Assembly (NCBI GenBank): GCA_964645655.1
Contig: CAZXZS010000001.1
Span: 124,001 to 188,000 of the forward strand
DNA from: JAGOUA01 sp964645655
GTDB lineage: Bacteria > Patescibacteriota > Patescibacteriia > 2-12-FULL-60-25
Length of the DNA stretch: 64,000 nt
Direction: 5' to 3'
The notes beneath the pieces are model-generated. The model was given only the letters and a program-made list of their open reading frames with translations. It searched no databases and was not told the origin of the DNA. The position numbers and the translations under genes are program-made. Positions 31,228-39,549 of this stretch are shown piece by piece (positions within the stretch are counted from its first letter, which is position 1; every line of letters starts with the position of its first letter).

Positions 31228-31488
31228 ATGGCCAACAGGATGCCCACGCCACCCGCCGACCTGAGCGAAGCGGGGCGGCAGCGATACCGGAAGGAGTGGC
31301 TCGCGGCTTCGCGCGTCAAGGATCGAACGGCTCGGTACGGGCTCGCGGTCGCCATCGCCCGGGCGGCGGATCCCGTGCTGTTCGCCAAGGCACGCGCAGA
31401 AGACGATGCGCTGTTCGAGAAGATGAGCCTCGCCCATGACCGGCTCGTGCGGAGGTCCTCGGCGGCCCTCCGGGTGCGGGTTTGGTGA
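31228..31488 (+). CDS. Short helical orphan protein
   Basis: 86 residues from an ATG preceded by AGGAGG. It is mostly helical and basic: LSEAGRQRYRKEWLAASRVKD, LAVAIARAADPVLFAKA, DALFEKMSLAHDRLVRR. No signal or membrane segment is seen and no family is recognised. It has its own TTGACT-N17-TAAAAA promoter and a good terminator, the same independent layout as the other orphans. It lies just outside the integrative element, beyond the tRNA. Confidence 0.6.
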   Translation: MANRMPTPPADLSEAGRQRYRKEWLAASRVKDRTARYGLAVAIARAADPVLFAKARAEDDALFEKMSLAHDRLVRRSSAALRVRVW

Positions 31489-31546
31489 AACGCGCGATCT
31501 AAAAGCCTACACCGGGCTTAGATGTCGCCCCATTTCCGAACGCTTG

Positions 31547-31570
31547 GCCCGGAGAGTTCCGGGCTTTTTT
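31547..31570 (+). terminator. Terminator of the 86-residue orphan
   Basis: GCCCGGA-GAGT-TCCGGGC followed by six Ts. Confidence 0.8.
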
Positions 31571-31708
31571 CGTTGCATGAAGGACGTGTGTGACGGCAGC
31601 GTTCGTTGAAATGCCACGCGGAGGTCGACATTCGTCTCTTCGGCGGCGTTTTTCTGCGCGGGGCTAGGGCGGAAGGCCGTCTCCCATTCCCTCGACCGGT
31701 TGCGTTTC

Positions 31709-31717
31709 TGCTATACT
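31709..31717 (+). promoter_or_regulatory. Extended -10 of the VirD4-like operon
   Basis: TGCTATACT ends nine bases before the ATG at 31727; no clear -35 is seen. Confidence 0.65.
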
Positions 31718-31726
31718 CCTTCCCAT

Positions 31727-32233
31727 ATGGCCTTTTTCCCGGGTTCACCGAGCCCTCTCGACAAGCCGCCCGCCCCATTTGAGGGATTACCAAAGGAGGG
31801 GCCGATTCCCGAAGCCGAAGCCGACGCCGATCGCCTCACGTCCGTGGAGGCCGACCGGGAAGCCCTGGCCGTCCTGCAGGCGGAACAGGCGAAGGCGGCT
31901 GCGTCAGACGCGCATTTCTTGGAGCCGGCCGCCGGGGAGGCGGTCCAGGATCCGCTCCTGCTGAAGACGGAGGGGATCTTGGAAGCGGGCCTCGACGGTC
32001 TCCTCAACGACCTGAAGGAAGACCAGCGCGCCGCGTTTACGGCCGCAGGGAAGGAATTGGCGCAGAAGCTGTTTCTTGCGCACCGGAACCTGAAGGGGGA
32101 GGATGTGGTAAACTTGGTCCAACGTTGGCTGCATGTGTTGCCGGGCGTCAGCAAGCCGTATCTTGGGCAGGAAGCGCTCCTCAAGACCATGGCCCTCCTG
32201 CAGATGTTCAAGCAAGAACCTTCCTCGTCATGA
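31727..32233 (+). CDS. Partner protein of the VirD4-like ATPase, unknown function
   Basis: 168 residues, leaderless-type start at 31727. The first ~60 residues are Pro- and acidic-rich and probably disordered (SPSPLDKPPAPFEGLPKE, EAEADADRL). The rest is helical (AVLQAEQAKAAASDAHFLE, EGILEAGLDGLLNDLKEDQ, AQKLFLAHRNLKGEDVVNLVQRWL). No membrane segment is seen. Its stop overlaps the start of the ATPase gene (ATGA), so the two are made in fixed proportion. It may be a substrate adaptor or regulator of the ATPase. This is inferred from position only. Confidence 0.6.
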   Translation: MAFFPGSPSPLDKPPAPFEGLPKEGPIPEAEADADRLTSVEADREALAVLQAEQAKAAASDAHFLEPAAGEAVQDPLLLKTEGILEAGLDGLLNDLKEDQRAAFTAAGKELAQKLFLAHRNLKGEDVVNLVQRWLHVLPGVSKPYLGQEALLKTMALLQMFKQEPSSS

Positions 32234-34812
32234 TCCTCCCGCTCCTTCAAGTCGACCTCTATTTCCCGTCGGAGACGGCGTCTTTGCCGAATCCGGCGGA
32301 CCTGTTGGCGTCGGTTTGGGTGGGGCGGATCCTGTTGGCGCTGTTGGCGTTCGTGGTCGCTTCGATCTTGCTTTTCGCCGCCCGTTGGCTGGTGCGGCAA
32401 CGGAAGCAATATCTCGGCACGTTCGGCTCGAAGATTTTATTGATCAAGGTCCCTAAGGAATTGCGGAAAGAGGATGCGGCCCAGGACAAGTCGCAACAAC
32501 AGATCCAGGAACTGATCGGCCGCATGGAGACCGTCTTTTCGACGTTCGGCTCGCTGAAGCCGGAATCCGGGTTCAAGGCCTGGTTCGTCGGCCGCTCCGA
32601 CCAGGTGGGGTTCGAGATCGCGTTCTGCCAGGACAAGATCCTCTTTTATGTGGTCACGCCTGCGAAATGGCAGGCCTTCCTGGAGGAGCAGATCCATGCG
32701 CAGTTCCCGTTCGCGAGCATCGACGAGGTCACGGATTACAACGTCTTTTCGCCGAAAGGGGTGTCGCTCGCGAGCTACCTGGTCTTGCGCCGTCCCAGCT
32801 GCTTTGCCCTGAAGACCTATCGGAAGATGGAGACGGACCCCATGAACGCGCTCACGAACGCGTTGTCGAAGATCGAGGAGGGCGATGGGGCGTCGATCCA
32901 GTTCTTGTTGCGTCCGGCGGATGGCGATTGGCGGAAGACGGGGACGCGCATCGCGCGCGAGATGCAGCAAGGCAAGAAGCTCTCGGACGTGCAAAAAGGC
33001 AGCGTCTGGAAGGAGCTTTGGAAATTCGCGAAGTCGCTCACGAAAGGGCCAAAAGACCCGAACAAGCCGAAGGATTCGTATACGCTGAGCCCGTTGGAGC
33101 AGGAAATGGTGAAGGGGTTGGAGGAGAAGGCCTCAAAAGCCGGGTTGGAGGCGTGCGTTCGCCTGGTCGTGTCTGGCAAGACGCCCGAAAAGGCCCAGCG
33201 CTACCTCAACGACCTGTTGGGCGCGTTCGGGCAATACAACATTTACGAATACGGGAACAGCCTCAAAAAGGAGCTGCCGCGTTGGCAGTCCAGCATCCTC
33301 CACCGCTTCATCTATCGCCAGTTCAACGAGGACAAGCGGATGGTCCTCAATACGGAAGAGTTGGCCAGCTTCTTCCATTTCCCGTTGCCGAGCACTGAGA
33401 CGCCGAAGATCGCCTGGCTCATGAGCCGCAAGGCCGCGCCGCCGCAAAACCTGCCGACCGATGGGATCGAGCTGGGGATCGCGCAGTACCGCGGGCAGAA
33501 ATATACGGTCCGCATGAAGCAACAGGACCGCCGCCGCCACTCGTACATCATCGGGAAATCCGGGTCCGGGAAGACGGAGTTCATGAAGGCGCTCATCAAG
33601 CAGGACATCGAGGCCGGCCGTGGGGTCTGTCTCATCGATCCGCATGGTGACTTCGCCTTGGAGTGCCTGGACCTGGTGCCGAAGCATCGTGCCGAAGACG
33701 TGATCCTGTTCGACCCGGCCGATTTCAACCGGCCGATGGGGCTCAATATGCTCGAGTTCGATCCGCGCTACCCGCACCTGCGGACGTTCGTGATCAACGA
33801 GATGCTCAAGATCTTCGACAAGCTCTACGACCTCAAGACCACGGGCGGGCCGATGTTCGAGACCTACATGCGTAATGCGATCCTGCTGCTCATGGACCAT
33901 CCGGAATCGGGCATGACGCTCATGGACATCCCGCGCGTGCTGGCCGACGAGACCTACCGGAACATGAAGCTGGGTTATTGCACGTCGCAGGAAGTGAAGG
34001 ATTTCTGGACCAAGGAGGCCCTCAAGGCCGGTGGCGAGGCGAGCCTGCAGAACATGGTGCCGTACATCACGTCGAAGCTCGCGTCGTTCATCTACAACGA
34101 CTACATGCGGCCGATCGTGGGGCAGCAGAAGAGCGCCTTCAACATGTTCGACGCGATGAACGAGCAGAAGATCATCCTGATGAAGCTGTCGAAGGGGAAG
34201 ATCGGCGACCTGAACGCGTACCTGTTGGGCATGATCATGGTCGGGAAGATCCTGGACGGCGCCCTCAAGCGCGGGGACATGGACCCGAAGGAGCGCAAGG
34301 ACTTTTACCTCTACATCGACGAGTTCCAGAACTTCCTGACCGACTCGATCAGCGTGATCCTGTCGGAGGCGCGCAAATACGGCCTGAACCTGCAGATCGC
34401 GCACCAGTTCATCGGCCAGCTGACCGGAGCTGGTGGGGATACGAAGATCCGTGATTCGATTTTCGGGAACGTCGGTTCCATGTTCGCGTTCCGCGTCGGG
34501 CCGGACGATGCCGAATTCCTGGAGAAGGAGTTCGCGCCCGTGTTTGCGGCCTATGACCTCGTCAACGTGGAGGCGTTCACCTGCAACGCGAAGATCCTGA
34601 TCGACAACACGGCCTCGCGTCCGTTCAATTTCGCGCCGCAGATGGTGCCCAAGGGGAAAAAGACGGGATTGGCGGAACTGATCCGTGAGCTTTCGAGCAA
34701 GAAATACGGCCGTCCGCGGGCGATCGTGGAAGCGGAGATCGCGGAGCGGCGCGGATTAGGCGGGGGAGACGCCCCACCCGAGCCCGAGAAGGGGCCGCCG
34801 GGACTGTTCTAG
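32230..34812 (+). CDS. VirD4/TraG-like conjugation-type ATPase
   Basis: 860 residues from the ATG that overlaps the upstream stop. One membrane helix lies at about 29-52 (VGRILLALLAFVVASILLFAARW). A long N-terminal domain follows, then a RecA-like ATPase with Walker A GKSGSGKT near 441 and Walker B YLYIDEFQNF near 695. It also has the coupling-protein pieces ARKYGLNLQIAHQFIGQL and GNVGSMFAFRVG. In type IV secretion such proteins bind substrates and feed them to the channel. CPR genomes commonly carry this gene without a full VirB set, and none is seen here, so its partner channel or role is unclear. Pilin-like proteins are encoded at 43.8 kb. Confidence 0.85.
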   Translation: MILPLLQVDLYFPSETASLPNPADLLASVWVGRILLALLAFVVASILLFAARWLVRQRKQYLGTFGSKILLIKVPKELRKEDAAQDKSQQQIQELIGRMETVFSTFGSLKPESGFKAWFVGRSDQVGFEIAFCQDKILFYVVTPAKWQAFLEEQIHAQFPFASIDEVTDYNVFSPKGVSLASYLVLRRPSCFALKTYRKMETDPMNALTNALSKIEEGDGASIQFLLRPADGDWRKTGTRIAREMQQGKKLSDVQKGSVWKELWKFAKSLTKGPKDPNKPKDSYTLSPLEQEMVKGLEEKASKAGLEACVRLVVSGKTPEKAQRYLNDLLGAFGQYNIYEYGNSLKKELPRWQSSILHRFIYRQFNEDKRMVLNTEELASFFHFPLPSTETPKIAWLMSRKAAPPQNLPTDGIELGIAQYRGQKYTVRMKQQDRRRHSYIIGKSGSGKTEFMKALIKQDIEAGRGVCLIDPHGDFALECLDLVPKHRAEDVILFDPADFNRPMGLNMLEFDPRYPHLRTFVINEMLKIFDKLYDLKTTGGPMFETYMRNAILLLMDHPESGMTLMDIPRVLADETYRNMKLGYCTSQEVKDFWTKEALKAGGEASLQNMVPYITSKLASFIYNDYMRPIVGQQKSAFNMFDAMNEQKIILMKLSKGKIGDLNAYLLGMIMVGKILDGALKRGDMDPKERKDFYLYIDEFQNFLTDSISVILSEARKYGLNLQIAHQFIGQLTGAGGDTKIRDSIFGNVGSMFAFRVGPDDAEFLEKEFAPVFAAYDLVNVEAFTCNAKILIDNTASRPFNFAPQMVPKGKKTGLAELIRELSSKKYGRPRAIVEAEIAERRGLGGGDAPPEPEKGPPGLF

Positions 34813-34879
34813 TGATTTTTCGGTTGATATTCCCCATTTTTGAGGAGGGGAGACGGGTTCTCGCCAGAATCCAGTCGGA

Positions 34880-34908
34880 TAGACGCGTCTCTCCTCCCTT
34901 GCTACAAC
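34880..34908 (+). promoter_or_regulatory. dnaX promoter, leaderless type
   Basis: TAGACG (34880-34885), a 17-bp spacer and extended -10 TGCTACAAC (hexamer 34903-34908), nine bases before the ATG. Confidence 0.65.
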
Positions 34909-34917
34909 CAAGAGCGT

Positions 34918-36633
34918 ATGCCGTCCCTCAGCCAGATCCATCGTCCGCGCCGGTTCGCCGACGTCACCGGCCAGCAGCATGTCACCGAGACCTTGCGGGC
35001 CGAGGTGGCCAGCGGGTCGCTCGGCCACGCGTTTTTGTTCTCCGGACCGCGTGGGGTCGGCAAGACGACGTGCGCGCGCATCCTGGCGAAGGCTTTAGGC
35101 TGTGCCCAGCCCCAAGAAGGGGAGCCGTGTGGGGCCTGTGCCTCCTGCGTGGCCTTTCACGAGGGGAAGGTCTTCGACGTGATCGAGATCGATGCGGCCA
35201 CGCATACGGGGGTCGACCTGATCCGCGAGGCGATCATCGAGCATGTGCGGTTCGCCCCGGCCGGAAAACGGAAGGTCTATATCCTGGACGAGGCACACAT
35301 GCTTTCGACCGCGTCCTGGAATGCCTTGCTCAAGACGCTCGAAGAGCCCCCTGCCTACGCGTTTTTCATCTTCGCGACCACCGAGTGGCACAAGGTCCCG
35401 CCGACCATCATTTCGCGTTGCCAGCGGTTCGAGTTCCGGCGCATCCGCGAGACCGACATCGTTATGCGCCTGCAGGGCTTGGCGAAGGCCGAGGGGTGGC
35501 GCATCGAGGAGCCCGTCTTTCCACTGATCGCCTCGCGTGCCGAAGGGTGCTTGCGCGACGCCGAGACCTTGCTTGGCCAGATCGGCTCGTTGGCCGATGA
35601 GGGGGCGGTCTCGCTTGCGACCGCGGGGCTCGTCATCCCTTTTTCGGCCTATGACCAGGCGCTTTCTTGGCTCGAATACGTCCGCGACCAGAAGGCGGCC
35701 GAGGCAGCGACCGCATTCCAGTCTTGGTACGACGCGGGCATCTCGTTTCCGACCTTGCTTGATGACGTCTTGCATCTCCTCAAGCGCCTCTTGCTCGGTC
35801 TCGCCAATCCGGCGGAGGTCGCGCATTGGCCCGCGGGAAGCGAGGAGGAACGTCGGTTGGCGGCCTTATTGCCCGCCTGGAAGGCCCAGCAGCTGCAAGC
35901 GCTCGCCCTGACCCTCCTGGACCGTCGCCGTGACCTGCGGGCGGGCCTGGATCCGGTATTCGTCTTGTTGTTGGCGTTTACGGCTGCCTTGGCCGCTCGG
36001 GAGGGGAGTGTTTCCGCGCCCGTATCCGCGCCTACGGTACCCAGTGCCGCTGCCCCCAAGCCCATTCCTGCGCCTGCGAAGACAGTGGCTCCCGCCGCGA
36101 GCGCCGCTTCTACGCCCCCGCCGGTTGCTCCAGCTCTTCAACCTGTGGCGACGCCAGCTCCGGAGCCTGTTTCCGTGCCCGCCGTTAAGCCGGTCGAGGT
36201 CCCGGTGACGTCCTCACCGAATCCGAGTGCGATCGAATCTACGGCTCCGGCTGTTCCCGCTCCGGTCACGCCTCCGGCTTCGGCGTTGGACCTGATCCGG
36301 GTGCGCCAGCTTTGGAATGCCTTCATCCGCGCCGTCGAAGAGCAAAACCATTCGCTGCCGTTCATCCTCAAGATCAGCAAGCCGGAACGGGTCGATGGGT
36401 CCGTGTTGGTGATCCGGTTCCCGTATCCGTTCCATCGCGACAAGGTGATCGGCGATTCGAAGCACCTCCGCCTGGTCGAAGCCTGCGCGCAGCAGGTGTT
36501 TGGGGTGCCCGACCTGCATCTGGATGGGATCGTGCTGGGACCCGAAGAGGCGGCGGCCCCCGAGCATTCGTCGCAAGACGTGGTGGGGAACCTGCTGAAG
36601 GCGTTTGGCGGGTCCGTCGTCGATGCGGCCTGA
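34918..36633 (+). CDS. dnaX: DNA polymerase III subunit gamma/tau
   Basis: 571 residues from the ATG at 34918. It is the ATPase of the clamp loader that puts the sliding clamp on DNA. Walker A GPRGVGKTT at 43-51, zinc module LGCAQPQEGEPCGACASC, Walker B LDEAHML, and sensor-1 segment FFIFATTEWHKVPPTIISRC with SRC. A long Pro/Ala/Val linker (about 365-455) leads to a C-terminal tau-like domain (LDLIRVRQLWNAFIRAVEEQN). No slippery A-run suggesting a programmed frameshift was noticed. The 3' end overlaps the next gene by 11 bases, so dnaX heads a compact operon of four genes. Confidence 0.95.
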   Translation: MPSLSQIHRPRRFADVTGQQHVTETLRAEVASGSLGHAFLFSGPRGVGKTTCARILAKALGCAQPQEGEPCGACASCVAFHEGKVFDVIEIDAATHTGVDLIREAIIEHVRFAPAGKRKVYILDEAHMLSTASWNALLKTLEEPPAYAFFIFATTEWHKVPPTIISRCQRFEFRRIRETDIVMRLQGLAKAEGWRIEEPVFPLIASRAEGCLRDAETLLGQIGSLADEGAVSLATAGLVIPFSAYDQALSWLEYVRDQKAAEAATAFQSWYDAGISFPTLLDDVLHLLKRLLLGLANPAEVAHWPAGSEEERRLAALLPAWKAQQLQALALTLLDRRRDLRAGLDPVFVLLLAFTAALAAREGSVSAPVSAPTVPSAAAPKPIPAPAKTVAPAASAASTPPPVAPALQPVATPAPEPVSVPAVKPVEVPVTSSPNPSAIESTAPAVPAPVTPPASALDLIRVRQLWNAFIRAVEEQNHSLPFILKISKPERVDGSVLVIRFPYPFHRDKVIGDSKHLRLVEACAQQVFGVPDLHLDGIVLGPEEAAAPEHSSQDVVGNLLKAFGGSVVDAA

Positions 36634-36934
36634 TATGCGTCAAGCGCTGCGCTCGGCCATGCGCCAGACGCGGGTGCGGACCATCGCGGGGTTGCCGGTG
36701 GGTTGGTTGCATGATGTCGAGATCGATCTGCCCTCGGGGCAGGTTTCGAGCATCGCGGTCGTCATGACCCGCTGGTGGCGGTTCCGTCCCGTTTGGATCC
36801 CGCGTGTCCAGATCGTGCGCTGGGAGCCCGGCCTCGTGACCGTCACCGATGCCTGGGCACAGCCTGAACGTGCCCGTCCGGAACCGGTCGTCGCGCCTGT
36901 TCGTATCCCGTCCTGCTATGCCGACCGTTCCTGA
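36623..36934 (+). CDS. Small PRC-barrel-like protein
   Basis: 103 residues. Residues about 20-70 (IAGLPVGWLHDVEIDLPSGQVSSIAV and further beta strands) fit a PRC-barrel, the small beta barrel found in RimM and in photosynthetic reaction centres. It is followed by a basic tail. No membrane segment is present. The start overlaps the dnaX stop, and the end overlaps the next gene by 17 bases, so it is translated together with both. CPR genomes often have such stand-alone PRC-barrel genes; their role is unknown. Confidence 0.65.
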   Translation: MRPDMRQALRSAMRQTRVRTIAGLPVGWLHDVEIDLPSGQVSSIAVVMTRWWRFRPVWIPRVQIVRWEPGLVTVTDAWAQPERARPEPVVAPVRIPSCYADRS

Positions 36935-37835
36935 GGCGGCCGTCTTGCGGACCGTGGCCTGGTTCATGGCGATCGGATATCCGCCGTTGGAAGAAGAAGT
37001 GCTGGCCGATCTGGACGTGGGCCCGGGAATGGAGGGCATTTCCCGGGTGGAAGCCCTGGCGGCGATCGAGGCGTTGGTGGCGGCGGGTCAGGTGCGACGG
37101 ATATCCGCGCGCCTGGTCCTTCCGCCGTACGTGGCGCTGATCGCCGAGCGGGAACGCCGCGAGCGGTTCTTCCCGCGAAAATGGGCACGCATCCAGCGCC
37201 TGGGGCGGTGGCTCCGTTGGGTGCCGACCGTCCGGTTTTTGGCCGTGTGCAATACCACCGCGTTGGGGGCGGCCCGCGATGAGGCCGACATCGACCTCTT
37301 TCTCGTGGCCAGACGCGGTTCTCTGTGGCTTACGCGCGCGTTCTTGCTTATGTGTACCGCCCTCTTCGCTCGCCGTCCCGGCCAATGGCGCGGGGAACGT
37401 GATGCCTGGTGTTTTTCTTTCCTGATCGATGACGCGGACCTGCGTCTTGAGCCGTTTGCGGAGCGGCCCGATGATCCGTACCTGCGCTTTTGGGCGCGTC
37501 GCCTGTTGCCGATCCTGGATGACGGTTGTGGGCGAGAGCTCTGGGAGGCGCAGGCCTGGGCCCGTGTGCGGCATCCGTCCGCATCGAGCTGGCTCGCGTG
37601 GCGATCCTTGCCGGCCCGTTCCCGGCCGATGCCTGCCGTTTTCGCCTGTTTGGAGCGGTGTGCCTTTCGGGCCCAATGGCGGTTCGCGCCGCGTGGGTTG
37701 CGTAAGATGGCGGCCGAGCCGACGACGGCGGTCGTCCTCACGCCCCACGTCTGCAAGACCCATCTTGATGACCGCCGCACCGCCTTTCGCCTTGCCTATG
37801 AAACCCTTTGCCGCGATCTGGACGTCGCTCCGTGA
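36918..37835 (+). CDS. Nucleotidyltransferase-fold protein
   Basis: 305 residues from the ATG at 36918. An N-terminal winged-helix-like region (PEAAVLRTVAWFMAIGYPPLEEEVL ... VEALAAIEALVAAGQVRRI) is followed by FLAVCNTTALGAARDEADIDLFLVA. That segment is the G[AS]...D.D[IL]D...V core of minimal nucleotidyltransferases, with the two Asp that bind metal. A hydrophobic stretch (LWLTRAFLLMCTALFA) and a C-terminal helical half come next. Which nucleotide is moved to which acceptor cannot be told. The gene overlaps both neighbours and lies before an O-antigen-ligase-like gene. Confidence 0.65.
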   Translation: MPTVPEAAVLRTVAWFMAIGYPPLEEEVLADLDVGPGMEGISRVEALAAIEALVAAGQVRRISARLVLPPYVALIAERERRERFFPRKWARIQRLGRWLRWVPTVRFLAVCNTTALGAARDEADIDLFLVARRGSLWLTRAFLLMCTALFARRPGQWRGERDAWCFSFLIDDADLRLEPFAERPDDPYLRFWARRLLPILDDGCGRELWEAQAWARVRHPSASSWLAWRSLPARSRPMPAVFACLERCAFRAQWRFAPRGLRKMAAEPTTAVVLTPHVCKTHLDDRRTAFRLAYETLCRDLDVAP

Positions 37836-39120
37836 ATGGCCATGGTCGGGGCGGCTCTTGCGCCTCGCGATTTTGTTATTGCCTTGGCAGACGCGCGCGT
37901 TCCTCCCCTCGCCGAACATGGGCGGATGGCCCTGGGAGCAGGGAAGGTGGTCGCTCTATGCGACGATGCTCGTGATCCTGGCCGCCGCCGTGTCTCGAGG
38001 GATTGAATATTCGAGAAAAGACCTGCCATTCGTAAGAAAATGGCGATCCCTGTGGCCGCTTGCGCTTCTTGTCGCGTTCTGCCTTTTTCCGACGCTCTCA
38101 TGGGTCGCGACCGGCCAGTGGCTGCTACAGGTCGCGCTCCTCACCCTCTTTGCCGCGCTCGTCTACACCGATGCGGATCTCCATGCGTCGTTTGGCCGGT
38201 GGATGCTGTGGGCGCTCGTTCCTGTCGCGGTTCTGGCCCTGTTCCAGACGGCTACCCAGGCCGTCTTCGCCTCCAAGTGGTTGGGGTTGGCGTCCCAGTA
38301 CCCCCTCGATCGCGGCGTGAGCGTGATCGAGACGGCGGGGGTGCGGTTCCTGCGGGCATATGGGTCGTTCCCGCATCCGAACCTGTTAGGGGGATGGATG
38401 GGGCTGGGGATCGTATTGGCGGTTCGGGAATCGCTGCAGGCCGTCCGTTGGCGATCCGCGCTGGGTCTTGTTGGCCTGTTTTCCGCGGCCGCCTATGTGA
38501 GCTTTTCCCGTTCTGCCTGGATCGCGCTGGCGATGGGGTTGGGGGCGCTGCTTCTGCTTGTGGCGGGACGATCGCGTGCACGCGGACGCGTCGTCCTCTT
38601 TGGCGCCGTCTGCGTGGCGGTGTTTTGCGGTGCTTTTCTCTGGCGGCCCGAACTCGTGCGTACGCGCCTCGTCTCGCGTGACCGCTTGGAGACGCGTTCG
38701 CTGAACGAGCGACGGGAGGGGCTTCGGCAGGCGATCGCCGTCGTGCTGCCGACGTATCCGTGGGGGACGGGCCTGGGGGCGTATCGGGTTGGCCTGGACC
38801 GGGCCTGTGGAGAGGCGTCTTGCCAGGTCCCGGCCGAGCCGCCGCACTTCGTTCCGCTGCTCGCGCTTGCGGAGCTCGGGTTCGTGCGCTTTCTGGCGGC
38901 TGGCGGCGCGCTCGCGGGGATGGTGTGGCGTGCCCGTCGGCGGTTTGACAGCCTAAGCGCCGGTTGCTTTGGAGGGGCATTGCTCGTCCTGCTGGCGCTT
39001 GACCACTACCTTTGGTCCATCTGGGCCGGACAGGCGCTGCTCGCCGTTGCCGTCCTGCTGGTCCTGAAGCCGAAAACCGTTACGGTACGGGTTCTCGAGA
39101 CGGCTCCGGGAAGGGTCTGA
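37798..39120 (+). CDS. O-antigen ligase / Wzy-like polytopic membrane protein
   Basis: 440 residues from the ATG at 37798 (an ATG at 37768 is an alternative); about ten to twelve membrane helices. The central outside loop region has FLRAYGSFPHPNLLGGWMGLG, AYVSFSRSAWIALAMG and a later TYPWGTGLGAYRV. This is the layout of the Wzy_C/O-antigen ligase family, which joins or polymerises lipid-linked glycans on the cell surface. In a CPR cell it might glycosylate surface proteins or attach envelope polysaccharide. It ends the dnaX operon and overlaps the preceding gene by 38 bases. It is followed by the groES promoter. Confidence 0.8.
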   Translation: MKPFAAIWTSLREWPWSGRLLRLAILLLPWQTRAFLPSPNMGGWPWEQGRWSLYATMLVILAAAVSRGIEYSRKDLPFVRKWRSLWPLALLVAFCLFPTLSWVATGQWLLQVALLTLFAALVYTDADLHASFGRWMLWALVPVAVLALFQTATQAVFASKWLGLASQYPLDRGVSVIETAGVRFLRAYGSFPHPNLLGGWMGLGIVLAVRESLQAVRWRSALGLVGLFSAAAYVSFSRSAWIALAMGLGALLLLVAGRSRARGRVVLFGAVCVAVFCGAFLWRPELVRTRLVSRDRLETRSLNERREGLRQAIAVVLPTYPWGTGLGAYRVGLDRACGEASCQVPAEPPHFVPLLALAELGFVRFLAAGGALAGMVWRARRRFDSLSAGCFGGALLVLLALDHYLWSIWAGQALLAVAVLLVLKPKTVTVRVLETAPGRV

Positions 39121-39141
39121 AAAACGGAATGGCCGCATGCC

Positions 39142-39170
39142 TTGACAGCCCGTTTCCGCTGACGCATCCT
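39142..39170 (+). promoter_or_regulatory. groESL promoter
   Basis: TTGACA (39142-39147), a 17-bp spacer and CATCCT (39165-39170), directly before the CIRCE element. Confidence 0.75.
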
Positions 39171-39184
39171 TGCCCTCGAGGGGT

Positions 39185-39211
39185 CTAGCAGTCGAACTCG
39201 TCGTCTGCTAA
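39185..39211 (+). promoter_or_regulatory. CIRCE operator of groESL (HrcA site)
   Basis: CTAGCAGTC, nine bases, GTCTGCTAA. It keeps the CIRCE spacing and seven of nine paired positions. The half-site TAGCAGTC also occurs in the clpB element, so the local consensus seems shifted from the textbook one. It lies just downstream of the expected start of transcription. Confidence 0.8.
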
Positions 39212-39241
39212 ATCACGCCCCGCTTTTCCCTAAAACTGCTT

Positions 39242-39538
39242 ATGAACCTACGTCCATTACACGACCGCCTGATCGTGAAGCCGGTTTCGAAAGAGGAAGT
39301 GACCGCCCTCGGGATCATCATCCCGGATACGGCCGGTGGCCAACAGCGCCCCGACCAGGGCGAGGTCATCGCCGCAGGTCCCGGCAAGTTGCTGGAGAAC
39401 GGCGCGCGCCAAGCCATGACGGTGAAGGTCGGTGACAAGGTCGTATTCAAGAAATATGCCTCCGACGAGGTCAAGATCGGCGAGGAGACGTTCCTCGTGA
39501 TCGCCGAGACCGACGTCGTGGCCGTGATTGAAGCCTAA
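39242..39538 (+). CDS. groES: Co-chaperonin GroES
   Basis: 98 residues: MNLRPLHDRLIVKP at the start, the mobile loop EEVTALGIIIPDTAGGQQRPDQGEVIAAGPG and the final beta strands KIGEETFLVIAETDVVAVIEA. Seven copies cap the GroEL cylinder during folding. The gene follows a promoter with a CIRCE operator, so heat-shock control by HrcA is expected. groEL follows after 11 bases on the same mRNA. The leader of about 60 bases is unusual here, since many core genes look leaderless. Confidence 0.97.
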   Translation: MNLRPLHDRLIVKPVSKEEVTALGIIIPDTAGGQQRPDQGEVIAAGPGKLLENGARQAMTVKVGDKVVFKKYASDEVKIGEETFLVIAETDVVAVIEA

Positions 39539-39549
39539 CCTGATTTCCT

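Noticed and set aside
34918..36633. Programmed frameshift in dnaX
   Set aside because: No A-rich slippery run or following stem was noticed; the full frame reads through to a tau-like C-terminus.
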